From Desulfoferula mesophila (lineage in GTDB: Bacteria > Desulfobacterota > Desulfarculia > Desulfarculales > Desulfarculaceae), in the NCBI RefSeq assembly GCF_037076455.1, contig NZ_AP028679.1, forward strand, positions 2,743,501 to 2,807,500: DNA of 64,000 nucleotides, given 5' to 3'. Made by a program: the position numbers and the translations under genes. The notes beneath the pieces were generated by a model. The model was not told where the DNA came from. It made no database searches and saw only the letters and a program-made list of their open reading frames with translations. Position 1 is the first letter of the stretch. Every line of letters begins with the position of its first letter. Positions 52,370-61,771 of this stretch are shown piece after piece.

Positions 52370-52852
52370 TTGTCGCGTTCGCTCATAAGCCGTCCAGGCT
52401 ATCAAAACCTGCAAGATCAGCTAGTAAACCTGCGCAAGATTGAGCTCCCGGCCAACGTTCGGGCCATCGAGGAAGCGCGGGCCCACGGCGATTTGAGCGA
52501 AAACGCCGAGTACCACGCGGCCAAGGAACGCAACGCCATCATCATGTCCAAGATATCGGAGCTGGAGACCCTGCTGGCCACCGCCGAGGTGGTGGACCCC
52601 CTGCCCGAGCCCAACGGCCGGGTGGTGTTCGGCTGCCGGGCCACGGTCTACGACGTTGAGGGCGACGAGGAACACAGCTACCAGATCGTGGGATCCGCCG
52701 AAAGCGACGCCAACTGCGGCCGCATCTCCATGACCTCGCCCATCGGCCAGGCCCTGTTGGGCAAGGAAGAAGGCGACGAGATCAAGGTCAAGACCCCCGG
52801 TGGAATGCGCATCCTGGAAGTGGTCAGCGTGGAGCTGGTCGAAGTAGAGTGA
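52370..52852 (+). CDS. greA: Transcription elongation factor GreA
   Basis: A 160-residue protein: an N-terminal coiled coil (about 8-78) with DLSENAEYHAAKER at its tip, which reaches the RNA polymerase active site to trigger cleavage of backtracked RNA, and a C-terminal FKBP-like domain with SPIGQALLGKEEGDEI. The start is TTG 52370, with GAGGAG 6 bases before it; no closer ATG exists. It is transcribed alone from a clear promoter, behind a structured leader. Confidence 0.95.
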   Translation: MSRSLISRPGYQNLQDQLVNLRKIELPANVRAIEEARAHGDLSENAEYHAAKERNAIIMSKISELETLLATAEVVDPLPEPNGRVVFGCRATVYDVEGDEEHSYQIVGSAESDANCGRISMTSPIGQALLGKEEGDEIKVKTPGGMRILEVVSVELVEVE

Positions 52853-52943
52853 TGGTCCCGGCGCCCCTAATCCGCCTCAAAACAGCCCCCGTATCCATTT
52901 CATACGCACCCGGCCCTTCGGCCCCCGCCGCGTGGGTTCACCC

Positions 52944-54173
52944 ATGAGCGGCCTGATCCGCCAGATATTCAACACCCGCATGCTGGTGTCGCTGCTCATG
53001 GGCTTTGCCTGCGGGCTGCCCCTGCTACTCACCATCAGTCTGTTGCAGGCCTGGATGCGCCAGGAGGGGGTGGACCTGGCCACCATCGGGCTCATGGCCC
53101 TGGTGGGCCTGCCCTATACCCTCAAGTTCCTGTGGGCCCCGCTGCTGGACCGCTACACCCTGCCCTTTTTGGGCCGCCGCCGGGGCTGGATGCTGGTGGC
53201 CCAGCTCTGCCTCATGGCCGCCATCGTGGGCCTGGGGTTCACCCAGCCCGCCCAACAACCCACCATGGTGGCCCTGGTGGCCCTGCTGGTCACCTTTTTC
53301 AGCGCCACCCAGGACATCCTGGTGGACGCCTATCGCCGGGAAGATTTGAGCGACGAGGAGCTGGGCCTGGGCTCCTCCTTGTACGTAAACGGCTACCGGG
53401 TGGGCATGCTCCTGGCCAGTGGCGGGGGCATGATCCTGGCCGACCACATCAGCTTCACCATGGTCTACATGGTCATGGCCGGCACCATGCTGCTGGGGGT
53501 GTTCACCACCCTGCTCTGCCACGAGCCGCCCCACCCCGGCGGCACCCCCCGCACCCTCAAGGAAGCGGTGGTGGAGCCCTTTGTGGAGTACTTCCAGCGC
53601 TCCGGGGCCCTGGGCCTGTTGGCCTTCGTGCTGCTTTACAAGATCGGCGATTCCATGGCCTCCACCATGACCACGCCTTTCTACCTGGACCTTGGGTTTT
53701 CCAAGACCGAAATCGGGGCGGTGGTCAAGCTTTTCGGCTTCTGGGCCACCATTGCCGGCGGCCTGCTGGGAGGCATCATCATCCTCAAGCAGGGCATACG
53801 CCGTTGTTTGTGGATTTTCGGTGTGTTACAGGCATTGAGCACCGCGGGCTTCGCCGTGTTGGCCGGCCTGGGGCACCATCTCACGGGCCTGGCGGCGGTA
53901 ATCGCCTTTGAGAACCTCACCTCGGGCATGGGCACCGCCGCTTTTCTGGCCTTCATGGCCAGCCTTACCGACCGGCGTTTCACCGCCACCCAATACGCCC
54001 TGCTCTCCAGCCTCATCGGAGTGCCCCGGGTGTTGGCCAGCGCGCCCACCGGCTGGATGGCCCAGGTCATGGGTTGGCAGGGTTTCTTTGTTTTTTGCAC
54101 CCTGGCGGCCATCCCCGGCCTGGTCCTGCTCCTGCGCTACGCCCCGCTGCGCGACCCCGCCGGACCCAAGTGA
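52944..54173 (+). CDS. AmpG-like MFS permease
   Basis: A 409-residue major-facilitator transporter with about 12 membrane helices. The segments LMGFACGLPLLLTISLLQAW, GLPYTLKFLWAPLLDRY, ATQDILVDAYRRE and KIGDSMASTMTTPFYLD are those of AmpG, which imports anhydromuropeptides for cell-wall recycling. The start is the ATG at 52944; the upstream GTG would add four residues. It stands alone between greA and hflK. It fits the amidase in this window, though it lacks other recycling genes nearby. Confidence 0.88.
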   Translation: MSGLIRQIFNTRMLVSLLMGFACGLPLLLTISLLQAWMRQEGVDLATIGLMALVGLPYTLKFLWAPLLDRYTLPFLGRRRGWMLVAQLCLMAAIVGLGFTQPAQQPTMVALVALLVTFFSATQDILVDAYRREDLSDEELGLGSSLYVNGYRVGMLLASGGGMILADHISFTMVYMVMAGTMLLGVFTTLLCHEPPHPGGTPRTLKEAVVEPFVEYFQRSGALGLLAFVLLYKIGDSMASTMTTPFYLDLGFSKTEIGAVVKLFGFWATIAGGLLGGIIILKQGIRRCLWIFGVLQALSTAGFAVLAGLGHHLTGLAAVIAFENLTSGMGTAAFLAFMASLTDRRFTATQYALLSSLIGVPRVLASAPTGWMAQVMGWQGFFVFCTLAAIPGLVLLLRYAPLRDPAGPK

Positions 54174-54227
54174 TCATGCCCGGCCGAAACCCCGGTGGCG
54201 CGCTCCCGCCCGGTGTGCCGCTTAACC

Positions 54228-54256
54228 TTGCCCCCTGCGCATGGGGCTGATATGCT
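54228..54256 (+). promoter_or_regulatory. Candidate promoter of hflKC
   Basis: TTGCCC (54228-54233) and TATGCT (54251-54256) with 17-bp spacing and an extended TG just before the -10 box. It lies about 70 bp upstream of hflK. The -35 box is poor. Confidence 0.4.
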
Positions 54257-54325
54257 TTCGGCAACAAGAATCGTCAACTTAGCACACCAACAGTTAACTT
54301 TTAGTTCCCCCTGCGAGGTGCAATT

Positions 54326-55399
54326 ATGCCCATGGACTGGACCCCCCCACCCCGGGGGACCGGCCGGGAGCCAGACCTGAATAAGGTCATCAACGATTTC
54401 AAAAGCAAGATACCTGGTTTTAAAAAGGCCAAGGGCCTGTGGGTGGTGGTGCTCATCGTGGCCGCCATCGTTCTGGGCTCCACCGCCTATTACACCGTGG
54501 GGCCGGAGGAGAACGGCATCATCCTGCGCTTCGGGCGTTTCGTGCGCGAATCGGGTCCGGGCCTGCATTTCAAGCTCCCCTTGGGGATAGAAAACGCCAT
54601 CAAGGTGAAAACCGGCCGGGTGTTCAAGGAAGAGTTCGGCTTCCGGGTCATCAGCCCGGGGGTGAGAAGCCGCTTCAGCGAAAAGGGCTACGCCGAAGAG
54701 TCGCTCATGCTTACCGGCGACCTCAACGTGATCGAGGTCAAGTGGATCGTGCAATACAAGATCCGCGACCCCCAGCTGTGGCTGTTCGCGGTGCGTGATC
54801 CCGTGGCGGCCATTCGCGACCTGTCGGAGTCGGTGATGCGCCAGATCGTGGGCAACCGCCTGAGCGACCAGGTGCTCACCTTGCAGCGGGTGGAGATCGC
54901 GGCCAAGGCCCAGGTGGAATTGCAAAAATTGCTGGACAGCTACAAAACCGGCGTGCAGGTGGTCACGGTCAAGCTGCAGGACGTGAACCCGCCCCCGCCG
55001 GTGCAGCCCGCCTTCAACGAGGTCAACGAGGCGCGCCAGCAAAAGGAGCGCATGATCAACGAGGCCCAGGAAGCCTACAACCGCGAGATACCCAAGGCCT
55101 TGGGCGAGGCGTCGCGCGTGGTTACCGAGGCCGAGGGCTATGCCACCGAGAAGGTGAACCGGGCCCAGGGCCAGGCCAAACGCTTTGAAGACGTTTTGGC
55201 CAGCTACCTCACCGCCGAGGACGTCACGCGAAGGCGATTGTACCTGGAGGCCATGCAGCGCATGCTCGCCAACACTCAAAAGATCTACGTGGTGGACGAA
55301 CAGGTGCGCGGTTTGCTGCCCTTGTTGAACCTGGGCGCGGGCAAAGGACGGGCCACCAACCAAGACCTTGGCCAACCTCAGGGAAAGGGGGTGAAGTGA
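54326..55399 (+). CDS. hflK: Membrane protease modulator HflK
   Basis: A 357-residue stomatin/prohibitin (SPFH) family protein. A short Gly/Pro-rich N-terminus is followed by one membrane helix (about 35-57, GLWVVVLIVAAIVLGSTAYY). The SPFH domain (LRFGRFVRESGPGLHFKLPLG) comes next, and then a coiled coil. With HflC it forms a cage around FtsH and modulates membrane-protein turnover. GAGGTG supplies the ribosome site. The stop overlaps the hflC start by one base. Confidence 0.95.
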   Translation: MPMDWTPPPRGTGREPDLNKVINDFKSKIPGFKKAKGLWVVVLIVAAIVLGSTAYYTVGPEENGIILRFGRFVRESGPGLHFKLPLGIENAIKVKTGRVFKEEFGFRVISPGVRSRFSEKGYAEESLMLTGDLNVIEVKWIVQYKIRDPQLWLFAVRDPVAAIRDLSESVMRQIVGNRLSDQVLTLQRVEIAAKAQVELQKLLDSYKTGVQVVTVKLQDVNPPPPVQPAFNEVNEARQQKERMINEAQEAYNREIPKALGEASRVVTEAEGYATEKVNRAQGQAKRFEDVLASYLTAEDVTRRRLYLEAMQRMLANTQKIYVVDEQVRGLLPLLNLGAGKGRATNQDLGQPQGKGVK

Positions 55400-56373
55400 T
55401 GGGTAAGAAAACTTTCCCTCTGGTAGTCATCCTGCTGGTCGCCGTCTTGTTGGCCTCGGGAGCCTTTTTCACGGTCACCGAGGGCCAGCAGGCCATCGTC
55501 ACCCAGTTCGGCAAGCCGGTGGGCGGCCCCTACACCCAGGCCGGCCTCTATTTCAAGGTGCCCCTGATTCAGGAGGTGCACACCTTTGAGGAGCGTCTGC
55601 TTAAGTGGGACGGCTCGCCCAACCAGATCCCCACGCGGGACAAAAAGTACATCTGGGTGGACACCACCGCGCGCTGGCGCATAACCAACCCCCTGCGCTT
55701 TTTGCAGACCGTGGCCAGCGAGCGCGGGGCCCTGAGCCGCCTGGACGACATTATCGACTCGGTGGTGCGCGACCAGGTCAGTTCCAACCTCCTGGTGGAG
55801 CTGGTGCGCTCCAGCGACTGGATACCGGTTACGATCCTCCAGCGTGATGAAAAATACATGCCCACCTCCTCTGTTGCCTCCGGCGGCGAGGACGACCAAG
55901 CCCGCATCGACACAAAGGTGAAACGAGGCCGCCAGATCATCACCCGGGCCATGCTGGCCGAGGCGGCCAAGCTGACCCCCCAGTACGGCATCCAGGTGGT
56001 GGACATCGAGATCAAGCGCATCAACTACGTGGAAAGCGTGCAGAAGCAGGTCTTCCAGCGCATGATCAGCGAACGCAAGCGTATCGCCAGCCAGTACCGC
56101 TCCGAGGGAGAGGGTGATAAACGCCGTATTCTCGGGCAGATGCAAAAAGAGCTGGCCCGTGTCCGCTCCGAGGCCTACAAAAAGGCCGAGGAGATCAAGG
56201 GCCAGGGCGATGCCGATGCCACGCGTATCTACGGCGCTGCTTACGGACGCAACCCCGGCTTCTACTCCTTGTACAAAACCTTGGAGAGCTACGGTGGCGC
56301 CGGGACGGAGAAAAGCGACCTGATTCTTTCCACGGACAGCGACTTCTACAAGTACCTCAAGGCGCCCAAATAG
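55399..56373 (+). CDS. hflC: Membrane protease modulator HflC
   Basis: A 324-residue SPFH partner of HflK: membrane helix at 5-25 (FPLVVILLVAVLLASGAFF), then TQFGKPVGGPYTQAGLYFKVP, the SPFH core and a long coiled coil rich in charged residues (ERKRIASQYRSEGEGDKRRI). The ATG shares one base with the hflK stop (TGATG), so synthesis is coupled. It is followed by a strong terminator. With lapAB in this window it adds a second FtsH-related pair. Confidence 0.95.
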   Translation: MGKKTFPLVVILLVAVLLASGAFFTVTEGQQAIVTQFGKPVGGPYTQAGLYFKVPLIQEVHTFEERLLKWDGSPNQIPTRDKKYIWVDTTARWRITNPLRFLQTVASERGALSRLDDIIDSVVRDQVSSNLLVELVRSSDWIPVTILQRDEKYMPTSSVASGGEDDQARIDTKVKRGRQIITRAMLAEAAKLTPQYGIQVVDIEIKRINYVESVQKQVFQRMISERKRIASQYRSEGEGDKRRILGQMQKELARVRSEAYKKAEEIKGQGDADATRIYGAAYGRNPGFYSLYKTLESYGGAGTEKSDLILSTDSDFYKYLKAPK

Positions 56374-56392
56374 GCTTCGCCTTGCCTTGTCC

Positions 56393-56422
56393 GGGCCGCC
56401 GCCGATGGCGGCGGCCCGTTTT
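56393..56422 (+). terminator. Intrinsic terminator after hflC
   Basis: GGGCCGCCGCC (56393-56403), loop GAT, GGCGGCGGCCC (56407-56417), then GTTTTA. A perfect 11-bp stem. Confidence 0.85.
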
Positions 56423-56489
56423 ATATAAATACTATGGCCCGGCGGGGTTGCGTTTGCGCCTCGGGGGGTGTATCTAAGGGCACGTTCAC

Positions 56490-56508
56490 GCGCCGGATGG
56501 TCCGGCGC
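56490..56508. repeat. Inverted repeat upstream of the rplU promoter
   Basis: GCGCCGGA (56490-56497), TGG, TCCGGCGC (56501-56508): a perfect 8-bp repeat, 5 bp before the -35 box of the rplU promoter. It could be an activator or repressor site. Confidence 0.4.
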
Positions 56509-56513
56509 ATCCC

Positions 56514-56541
56514 TTGACAGGGCTTAAACTTTTGCTATACT
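56514..56541 (+). promoter_or_regulatory. Promoter of rplU-rpmA
   Basis: TTGACA (56514-56519) and TATACT (56536-56541), 16 bp apart, about 30 bp upstream of rplU with only a short leader. Near-consensus, as expected for ribosomal-protein genes. Confidence 0.8.
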
Positions 56542-56573
56542 TCACCTTCTAAATTTTTGGAGGTGCAGCCACC

Positions 56574-56885
56574 ATGTACGCAGTGATCGCCTCGGGCGGC
56601 AAACAATATAAAGTGGAAGCGGGCCAGGTGCTCCGTCTGGAGAAACTGGCCGGCGAAGTGGGCGAGAAGGTCCAGCTCGAGCCGGTGTTGATGATCGGCG
56701 GCGAAGGCGAACCCAAGATCGGCCAGCCCTTTGTGGAGGGCAGCAGCGTCACCGCTACCATCATCGACCAAGGCAAAGCCAAAAAAGTGGTTGTCTTCAA
56801 GAAGAAGCGCCGCAAGGGCTACAAGGTCAAAAGAGGCCACCGCCAGCCTTACACCGCGGTGCGCATAGAAGAGATTCCGGCTTAG
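56574..56885 (+). CDS. rplU: 50S ribosomal protein L21
   Basis: A 103-residue L21: MYAVIASGGKQYKVEAGQVL at the start, then KVVVFKKKRRKGYKVKRGHR, the 23S rRNA-binding basic loop. GGAGGTG is a strong ribosome site. It is followed 25 bp later by rpmA, the invariant L21-L27 pair. Confidence 0.98.
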   Translation: MYAVIASGGKQYKVEAGQVLRLEKLAGEVGEKVQLEPVLMIGGEGEPKIGQPFVEGSSVTATIIDQGKAKKVVVFKKKRRKGYKVKRGHRQPYTAVRIEEIPA

Positions 56886-56910
56886 GCCGCACGGATAAGG
56901 AGTCGACGGC

Positions 56911-57165
56911 ATGGCTCACAAAAAAGCAGGCGGCAGCTCCCGCAACGGACGCGACACCGCCGGTAAACGACTGGGCGTCAAGAGCAGCGAAGGTTCCGCC
57001 GTCCGCGCCGGCAACATCATCGTGCGCCAGCGGGGCACCCAGGTCCATCCCGGCAAGGGCGTGGGCATGGGACGCGACTACACCATCTTCGCCGTCATCG
57101 ACGGCACGGTGAAGTTCGAGCGGCTGGGACGCGACCGCAAGCAGGTCAGCGTATATCCCTTCTAA
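56911..57165 (+). CDS. rpmA: 50S ribosomal protein L27
   Basis: An 84-residue L27. It starts [19 protein letters not shown] with no Firmicutes-type cleavable leader, so the N-terminal tail reaches the peptidyl-transferase centre directly. [17 protein letters not shown] is the conserved core. It is preceded by AAGGAG. obgE follows after a 94-bp gap that holds a large hairpin. Confidence 0.98.
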   Translation: MAHKKAGGSSRNGRDTAGKRLGVKSSEGSAVRAGNIIVRQRGTQVHPGKGVGMGRDYTIFAVIDGTVKFERLGRDRKQVSVYPF

Positions 57166-57179
57166 AAGGGGCTTTTGCC

Positions 57180-57231
57180 GGGCGGCCACGGGCGGTGCCG
57201 ATTTGGGGGCACCCGGGCCGCCCTAGGTTTT
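57180..57231 (+). terminator. Nested hairpin between rpmA and obgE
   Basis: The outer stem GGGCGGCC (57180-57187) pairs with GGCCGCCC (57216-57223), and the inner stem GGTGCC (57194-57199) pairs with GGCACC (57208-57213). A short T run (57228-57231) follows after four bases. It may stop part of the ribosomal-protein transcripts before obgE. Confidence 0.45.
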
Positions 57232-57259
57232 GGATGGGCCCCGATCCGGGGTGTGAATC

Positions 57260-58279
57260 ATGCGCTTCGTAGACGAAGCCATCATAGAGGTGGCGGCGGG
57301 CGACGGCGGCCACGGCTGCGTCAGCTTCCTGCGTGAGCGTTTCCGGCCCAAGGGCGGCCCCGACGGCGGCGACGGCGGCCGCGGCGGCAGCGTAATCATC
57401 CAGGCCACCAACCGGGTAACCACCCTGGCCGACCACAGCTACCTCAGACATTTCAGAGCCAAACGCGGCGGCCACGGCCAAGGGGCCAACAAGGCCGGCC
57501 GGGCCGGCGAGGACAAGCTGGTGCGGGTGCCGGTGGGCACCGAGGTCTATGACCACGAGACCGGCGAGCTTCTCTACGACCTGACCAGCGACGGCCAGGA
57601 AGTGGTCGTGGCCCAGGGAGGCCGGGGGGGCAAGGGCAACGCCCACTTCGCTACCAGCACCAACCAGGCCCCGCGCATGGCCCAGCCCGGCGGCGAGGGC
57701 CAGCAGTTCACCCTGCGCCTGGAGCTGAAGCTCTTGGCCGAGGTGGGCCTAGTGGGCCTGCCCAACGCCGGCAAGTCCAGCCTCATCACCGCGGCCAGCG
57801 CCGCCCGGCCCAAGGTGGCCGACTACCCCTTTACCACCCTCACTCCCAACCTGGGAGTGGTACAGTTGGAAGGCCGGCGGCCCTTTACCATGGCCGACGT
57901 GCCCGGCCTGGTGGCCGGGGCGCACCAGGGCGCCGGGCTGGGGCTCACCTTCCTCAAGCACGTGGAGCGCACCAGCCTGTTCCTCTACGTGGTGGACCTG
58001 GGAGCCGAGGACCCGGTGGCCGACCTGTGGACCGTGCGCGAGGAGCTCTTGGCCTACGACCCCCAGCTGGCCTCCCGAGCGGCCATGGTGGCGGCCAACA
58101 AGATGGACCTAAGCCAGGCCCAGGAAAACCTGGCCGGGTTCCGCCGCATGGTGGAGGAGCTGGGCCTGGAGGTCTGGCCAATAAGCGCCATGAGCGGCCA
58201 GGGGGTGCCGGAGTTGCTGTCGGCCCTGGCCGACAAGCTTCAAGCGAGCCGGGGAGAAGACCAAGGTGAGCAGGGCTGA
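57260..58279 (+). CDS. obgE: Obg GTPase (CgtA)
   Basis: A 339-residue ribosome-assembly and stress GTPase. The glycine-rich Obg fold (1-157, GGDGGHGCVSF and GGRGGKGNAHFATST) comes first. The G domain follows, with GLPNAGKSS at 166-174, the DVPGL switch 2 element and NKMDL. It lacks the long acidic C-terminal tail of E. coli ObgE. It follows rplU-rpmA, the conserved order, and overlaps proB by 14 bp. Confidence 0.96.
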   Translation: MRFVDEAIIEVAAGDGGHGCVSFLRERFRPKGGPDGGDGGRGGSVIIQATNRVTTLADHSYLRHFRAKRGGHGQGANKAGRAGEDKLVRVPVGTEVYDHETGELLYDLTSDGQEVVVAQGGRGGKGNAHFATSTNQAPRMAQPGGEGQQFTLRLELKLLAEVGLVGLPNAGKSSLITAASAARPKVADYPFTTLTPNLGVVQLEGRRPFTMADVPGLVAGAHQGAGLGLTFLKHVERTSLFLYVVDLGAEDPVADLWTVREELLAYDPQLASRAAMVAANKMDLSQAQENLAGFRRMVEELGLEVWPISAMSGQGVPELLSALADKLQASRGEDQGEQG

Positions 58280-59429
58280 GATAATCGAGGAAAGCCGCCG
58301 AGTGGTGGTCAAGGTGGGCTCCGGGGTGCTCACCGGCCCCCAGGGCCTGGACATCGCCCGGGTGGCCGACCTGGCCGGACAGATAGCCCGCCTGCGCGCC
58401 CGCGGCCTCCAGGTGGTGCTGGTCTCCTCCGGGGCCATCGCCACGGGCGCGGCCCACTTGCGCCCCGGTTTCACCCCCTCTTCCATACCCGAAAAGCAGG
58501 CCGCCGCGGCCATGGGCCAAGCCCGCCTCATGCAGGCCTATGAGGACGCCTTCGCCCCCCACGGGGTCAAGGTGGCCCAGGTGCTTTTGACCGGCGGCGA
58601 CCTCAGGCGGCGCAAGCGCTACCTCAACGCCCGCAACACCCTCATCACCCTGTTGGGCTGGGGGGTGCTGCCCATCATCAACGAAAACGACACCGTGGCC
58701 GTGGCCGAAATCAAGCTGGGCGACAACGACAACCTGGCCGCCACCCTGACCAACCTGCTGGGCGTGGACCTGCTCATCAACCTGACCAACGTCAACGGCG
58801 TCATGGACGCCGATCCCCGCAAGGACCCTCTGGCCAAGCGCATACCCCTGGTGGAAAAGGTCACGCCTAAGCTTTTGAAGGCGGCCAGCTCCCTGCCCGG
58901 CTCGGTAGGGCGCGGCGGGGTGCTCAGCAAGGTCAAGGCCGCCGACAAGGCCGGACGCTGCGGGGCCCACACCATCGTGGCCGACGGCACGCGGGCGGGG
59001 GTGATCGACGAGCTGTGCGCCGGGCAAGACCTGGGCACCCTGTTTTTGCCCCGCTCCGAGCGTCTCACCCGGCGCAAGGCCTGGATCGCCTTTGACTCCG
59101 AGGCGGTGGGCGAGCTGGTGGTGGACGAGGGCGCGGTGCGCCCCCTGTGCGAGGGCGGCAAGAGCCTGCTGGCCGCCGGCATCCGCCAGGTGCGCGGCGA
59201 CTTCCTGGGCGGCGCGGCGGTTCGCGTGGTGGGGCCCGGCGAGGTGGTCCTCGGGGTGGGGCTCACCAACTATTCCGCCGAGGAGCTGGCGGCCATCAAG
59301 GGCCTGCGCTCCCAGGAAATAGAAAGCCGCTTGGGGTATAAGGACTATGACGAGGTGATTCACCGCGACAATCTGGTGGTGTTCGATCTGGAAGATGGGG
59401 AGAGCGTGGCATGTCTGTTGAGCAGCTAG
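58266..59429 (+). CDS. proB: Glutamate 5-kinase with PUA domain
   Basis: A 387-residue enzyme: amino-acid kinase domain (about 5-260; [43 protein letters not shown]) and C-terminal PUA domain (about 285-370). It phosphorylates glutamate in the first step of proline synthesis and is normally feedback-inhibited by proline. The GTG at 58266 overlaps the obgE end, and GGGGAGAAGACCAAG upstream includes GGAG. It overlaps proA by 19 bp, so the two products can hand over the unstable glutamyl phosphate. Confidence 0.96.
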   Translation: MSRAEIIEESRRVVVKVGSGVLTGPQGLDIARVADLAGQIARLRARGLQVVLVSSGAIATGAAHLRPGFTPSSIPEKQAAAAMGQARLMQAYEDAFAPHGVKVAQVLLTGGDLRRRKRYLNARNTLITLLGWGVLPIINENDTVAVAEIKLGDNDNLAATLTNLLGVDLLINLTNVNGVMDADPRKDPLAKRIPLVEKVTPKLLKAASSLPGSVGRGGVLSKVKAADKAGRCGAHTIVADGTRAGVIDELCAGQDLGTLFLPRSERLTRRKAWIAFDSEAVGELVVDEGAVRPLCEGGKSLLAAGIRQVRGDFLGGAAVRVVGPGEVVLGVGLTNYSAEELAAIKGLRSQEIESRLGYKDYDEVIHRDNLVVFDLEDGESVACLLSS

Positions 59430-60667
59430 TCAAGGATATTTGCGTCCAGGCCCGCCAGGCGGCCCGGCGTCTGTCCGTGGTGCCCACCGGGGTGAAGAAC
59501 CAAATCCTCTTGGATCTGGCCCAGGCCCTGGAGCAAAACGCCCCCGTCCTGCAAGAGGCCAACGCCCTGGATCTGGCCGCCGGGCGCGAGGCCGGGCTTA
59601 GCGCCGCCATGCTCGACCGCCTCACCCTGTCCGACAAGGTAATCGCCTCTATGGCCCAGGGTCTCCGAGACGTGGCCGCCCTGCCTGATCCGGTTGGAGA
59701 GATCACCGGCATGGCCCGCCGCCCCAACGGCCTATTGGTGGGCCGCCAGCGCATTCCCCTGGGGGTTATCGGCTTCATCTACGAGTCGCGGCCCAACGTC
59801 ACCGTGGACGCGGCCGGGTTGTGCCTCAAGTCGGGCAACGCGGTGGTCCTAAAGGGCGGCAAGGAGGCCATCAACTCCAACTTGGCCCTGGCCAAGCTCA
59901 TCGACCAGGTGCTGGAGGCCGGCGGCGTGCCCCAGGGCGCGGTAAGCATCATCCCCACCACCGACCGGGCCGCCACCACCGCCCTACTCAAGCAGGACGA
60001 GCTGGTGGACGTGATCATCCCCCGGGGTGGCGAGGGCCTCATCCGCTTCGTGGCCGAAAACAGCTCCATCCCGGTGCTCAAGCACTACAAGGGGGTGTGC
60101 CACCTCTATGTGGACCAGAGCGCGGACCACGACATGGCCGTGGCCATCGCCATCAACGGCAAGTGCCAGCGCCCCGGGGTGTGCAACGCCCTGGAGACCA
60201 TGCTGGTGCACGCGGATGAGGCGACCGTGTTTTTGCCCAAGGCGGCCCAGGCCCTCATGGCGCAGGGGGTGGAGATTCGGGGCTGCCCCCGCACCCTGGA
60301 GTTGGTGCCCGGGGCCGTGGCGGCCCAAGAGGAAGATTGGCCCGCGGAGTTCCTGGATTTGATCCTGGCGGTGAAGGTGGTGGAGAGCATGGACGAGGCC
60401 ATGGACCACATCGCCCGCTACGGCAGCCAGCACACCGAGGCCATCGTCACCAGCGACTACGCCAGGGGGCGGCGCTTCATCGACAGCGTGGACTCCTCCC
60501 TGGTGTTGGTCAACGCCTCCACCCGTTTCAACGACGGCGGGGAGCTGGGCCTGGGCGCGGAGATCGGCATCAACACCAGCAAGCTGCACGCCTTCGGGCC
60601 CATGGGGCTTACCGAGTTGACCACCACCAAGTTCATCGCCTTTGGCGACGGTCAGGTGCGTTCCTAG
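59411..60667 (+). CDS. proA: Gamma-glutamyl phosphate reductase
   Basis: A 418-residue aldehyde-dehydrogenase-fold enzyme. The catalytic cysteine is C258 in [33 protein letters not shown] and [21 protein letters not shown] are family blocks. It reduces glutamyl phosphate to glutamate semialdehyde with NADPH. It overlaps proB by 19 bp and the next gene by one base (TAGTG). Confidence 0.96.
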   Translation: MSVEQLVKDICVQARQAARRLSVVPTGVKNQILLDLAQALEQNAPVLQEANALDLAAGREAGLSAAMLDRLTLSDKVIASMAQGLRDVAALPDPVGEITGMARRPNGLLVGRQRIPLGVIGFIYESRPNVTVDAAGLCLKSGNAVVLKGGKEAINSNLALAKLIDQVLEAGGVPQGAVSIIPTTDRAATTALLKQDELVDVIIPRGGEGLIRFVAENSSIPVLKHYKGVCHLYVDQSADHDMAVAIAINGKCQRPGVCNALETMLVHADEATVFLPKAAQALMAQGVEIRGCPRTLELVPGAVAAQEEDWPAEFLDLILAVKVVESMDEAMDHIARYGSQHTEAIVTSDYARGRRFIDSVDSSLVLVNASTRFNDGGELGLGAEIGINTSKLHAFGPMGLTELTTTKFIAFGDGQVRS

Positions 60668-61323
60668 TGGGCAGCCGCGTGGGGATCTGCGGGGGAACCT
60701 TCGACCCCATACACCTGGCCCACCTGCGGGCCTCCGAGGAGGTGGCCGAGGAGTTGGCGCTGGACCAGGTGGTCTTCATGCCCTGCGCCTCGCCTCCCCA
60801 CAAAAAACGGGTGCAGGCCTCGGCGGAGCATCGCCTGGAGATGGTGCGCCTGGCGGTGCAGGGCCATCCCGAGTTCGCGGTGAGCGATCTGGAGATCGTC
60901 CGGGGCGGAGCCAGCCGCACCCTGGACACCTTGGGACACTTGCTCGAGGAAGACCCCGAGCGCCAGCTCTTTTTCTTTTTGGGCAACGACCAGTTTTTTT
61001 ATCTGCACACCTGGCATGAGCCCCGGCTACTGCTGGACATGGCCGATTTCGTGGTCATGGACCGGCCCTCTTCGCCGCGCTGGGATCTTTTGGACTATTT
61101 GCAGACCGAGCTGGACCCGGCTTTTGCCCCGGCTGAAGACGGCTGGTTCCGCCTGCCGGGCGGCAAGGGGGTGCGTCAGGTGGCCACCACCCTGCTGGAC
61201 ATCTCCAGCACCGACATCAAGCACCGGGTGGCCTCGGGGCGCTCCATCAGCTTTCTTGTACCCCAGGCGGTGGAAGACTATATTAAAAGCATGAAACTCT
61301 ACACCAACGCGGGCCAAGACTAG
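60667..61323 (+). CDS. nadD: Nicotinate-nucleotide adenylyltransferase
   Basis: A 218-residue nucleotidyltransferase of NAD synthesis. The N-terminal loop GGTFDPIHLAHL carries the H16-x2-H19 form of the HxGH motif; LGNDQF binds nucleotide and ISSTDIKHRV matches the ISSTxxR motif. The start is the GTG overlapping the proA stop. rsfS begins directly after the stop with no gap, the common nadD-rsfS order. Confidence 0.94.
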   Translation: MGSRVGICGGTFDPIHLAHLRASEEVAEELALDQVVFMPCASPPHKKRVQASAEHRLEMVRLAVQGHPEFAVSDLEIVRGGASRTLDTLGHLLEEDPERQLFFFLGNDQFFYLHTWHEPRLLLDMADFVVMDRPSSPRWDLLDYLQTELDPAFAPAEDGWFRLPGGKGVRQVATTLLDISSTDIKHRVASGRSISFLVPQAVEDYIKSMKLYTNAGQD

Positions 61324-61758
61324 GTGGAAACTCCCGTCAAAACCCGCATAAGGCCTCCCAAGCCGCAAAACGCCAGGGAGTTGGCCGTGCTATGCGCCGC
61401 CGCCGCCCTGGACAAAAAGGGCGAGGATCTGGTGGTCCTGGAGGTGGACCAGCTCACGGGATATGCCGATTATTTCATCCTGGTGAGCGGCCGCTCCACC
61501 CGCCAGGCCAGCTCGGTGGGCGAAAACATCGTCAGGGTGCTCAAAAAGGCGGGACGCCCGGCCCTGGGAATCGAGGGGCTCAAGGAAGGTCGCTGGATCT
61601 TGCTGGACTTCGGCGAGGTGGTGGTGCACGTGTTCCACCAGCCGGTGCGGAAATTCTACGACCTGGACTCCCTGTGGGGCGACGCCCCCCGGCTGGAGCC
61701 CCAAGCGGCGGAGTTGGCCGCCGCCCTTCCTCTGCCCGGCAAGCCCGCGACGCAATAA
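61324..61758 (+). CDS. rsfS: Ribosomal silencing factor RsfS
   Basis: A 144-residue protein of the RsfS/Iojap family: KGEDLVVLEVDQLTGYADYF, VSGRSTRQASSV, and WILLDFGEVVVHVFHQPVRKFY are conserved. It binds L14 and blocks joining of subunits in starved cells. The start is a GTG abutting the nadD stop; a ribosome site is not visible, so translation probably reinitiates. gpmI follows 13 bp later. Confidence 0.94.
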   Translation: METPVKTRIRPPKPQNARELAVLCAAAALDKKGEDLVVLEVDQLTGYADYFILVSGRSTRQASSVGENIVRVLKKAGRPALGIEGLKEGRWILLDFGEVVVHVFHQPVRKFYDLDSLWGDAPRLEPQAAELAAALPLPGKPATQ

Positions 61759-61771
61759 ACAGGAGGACGCC

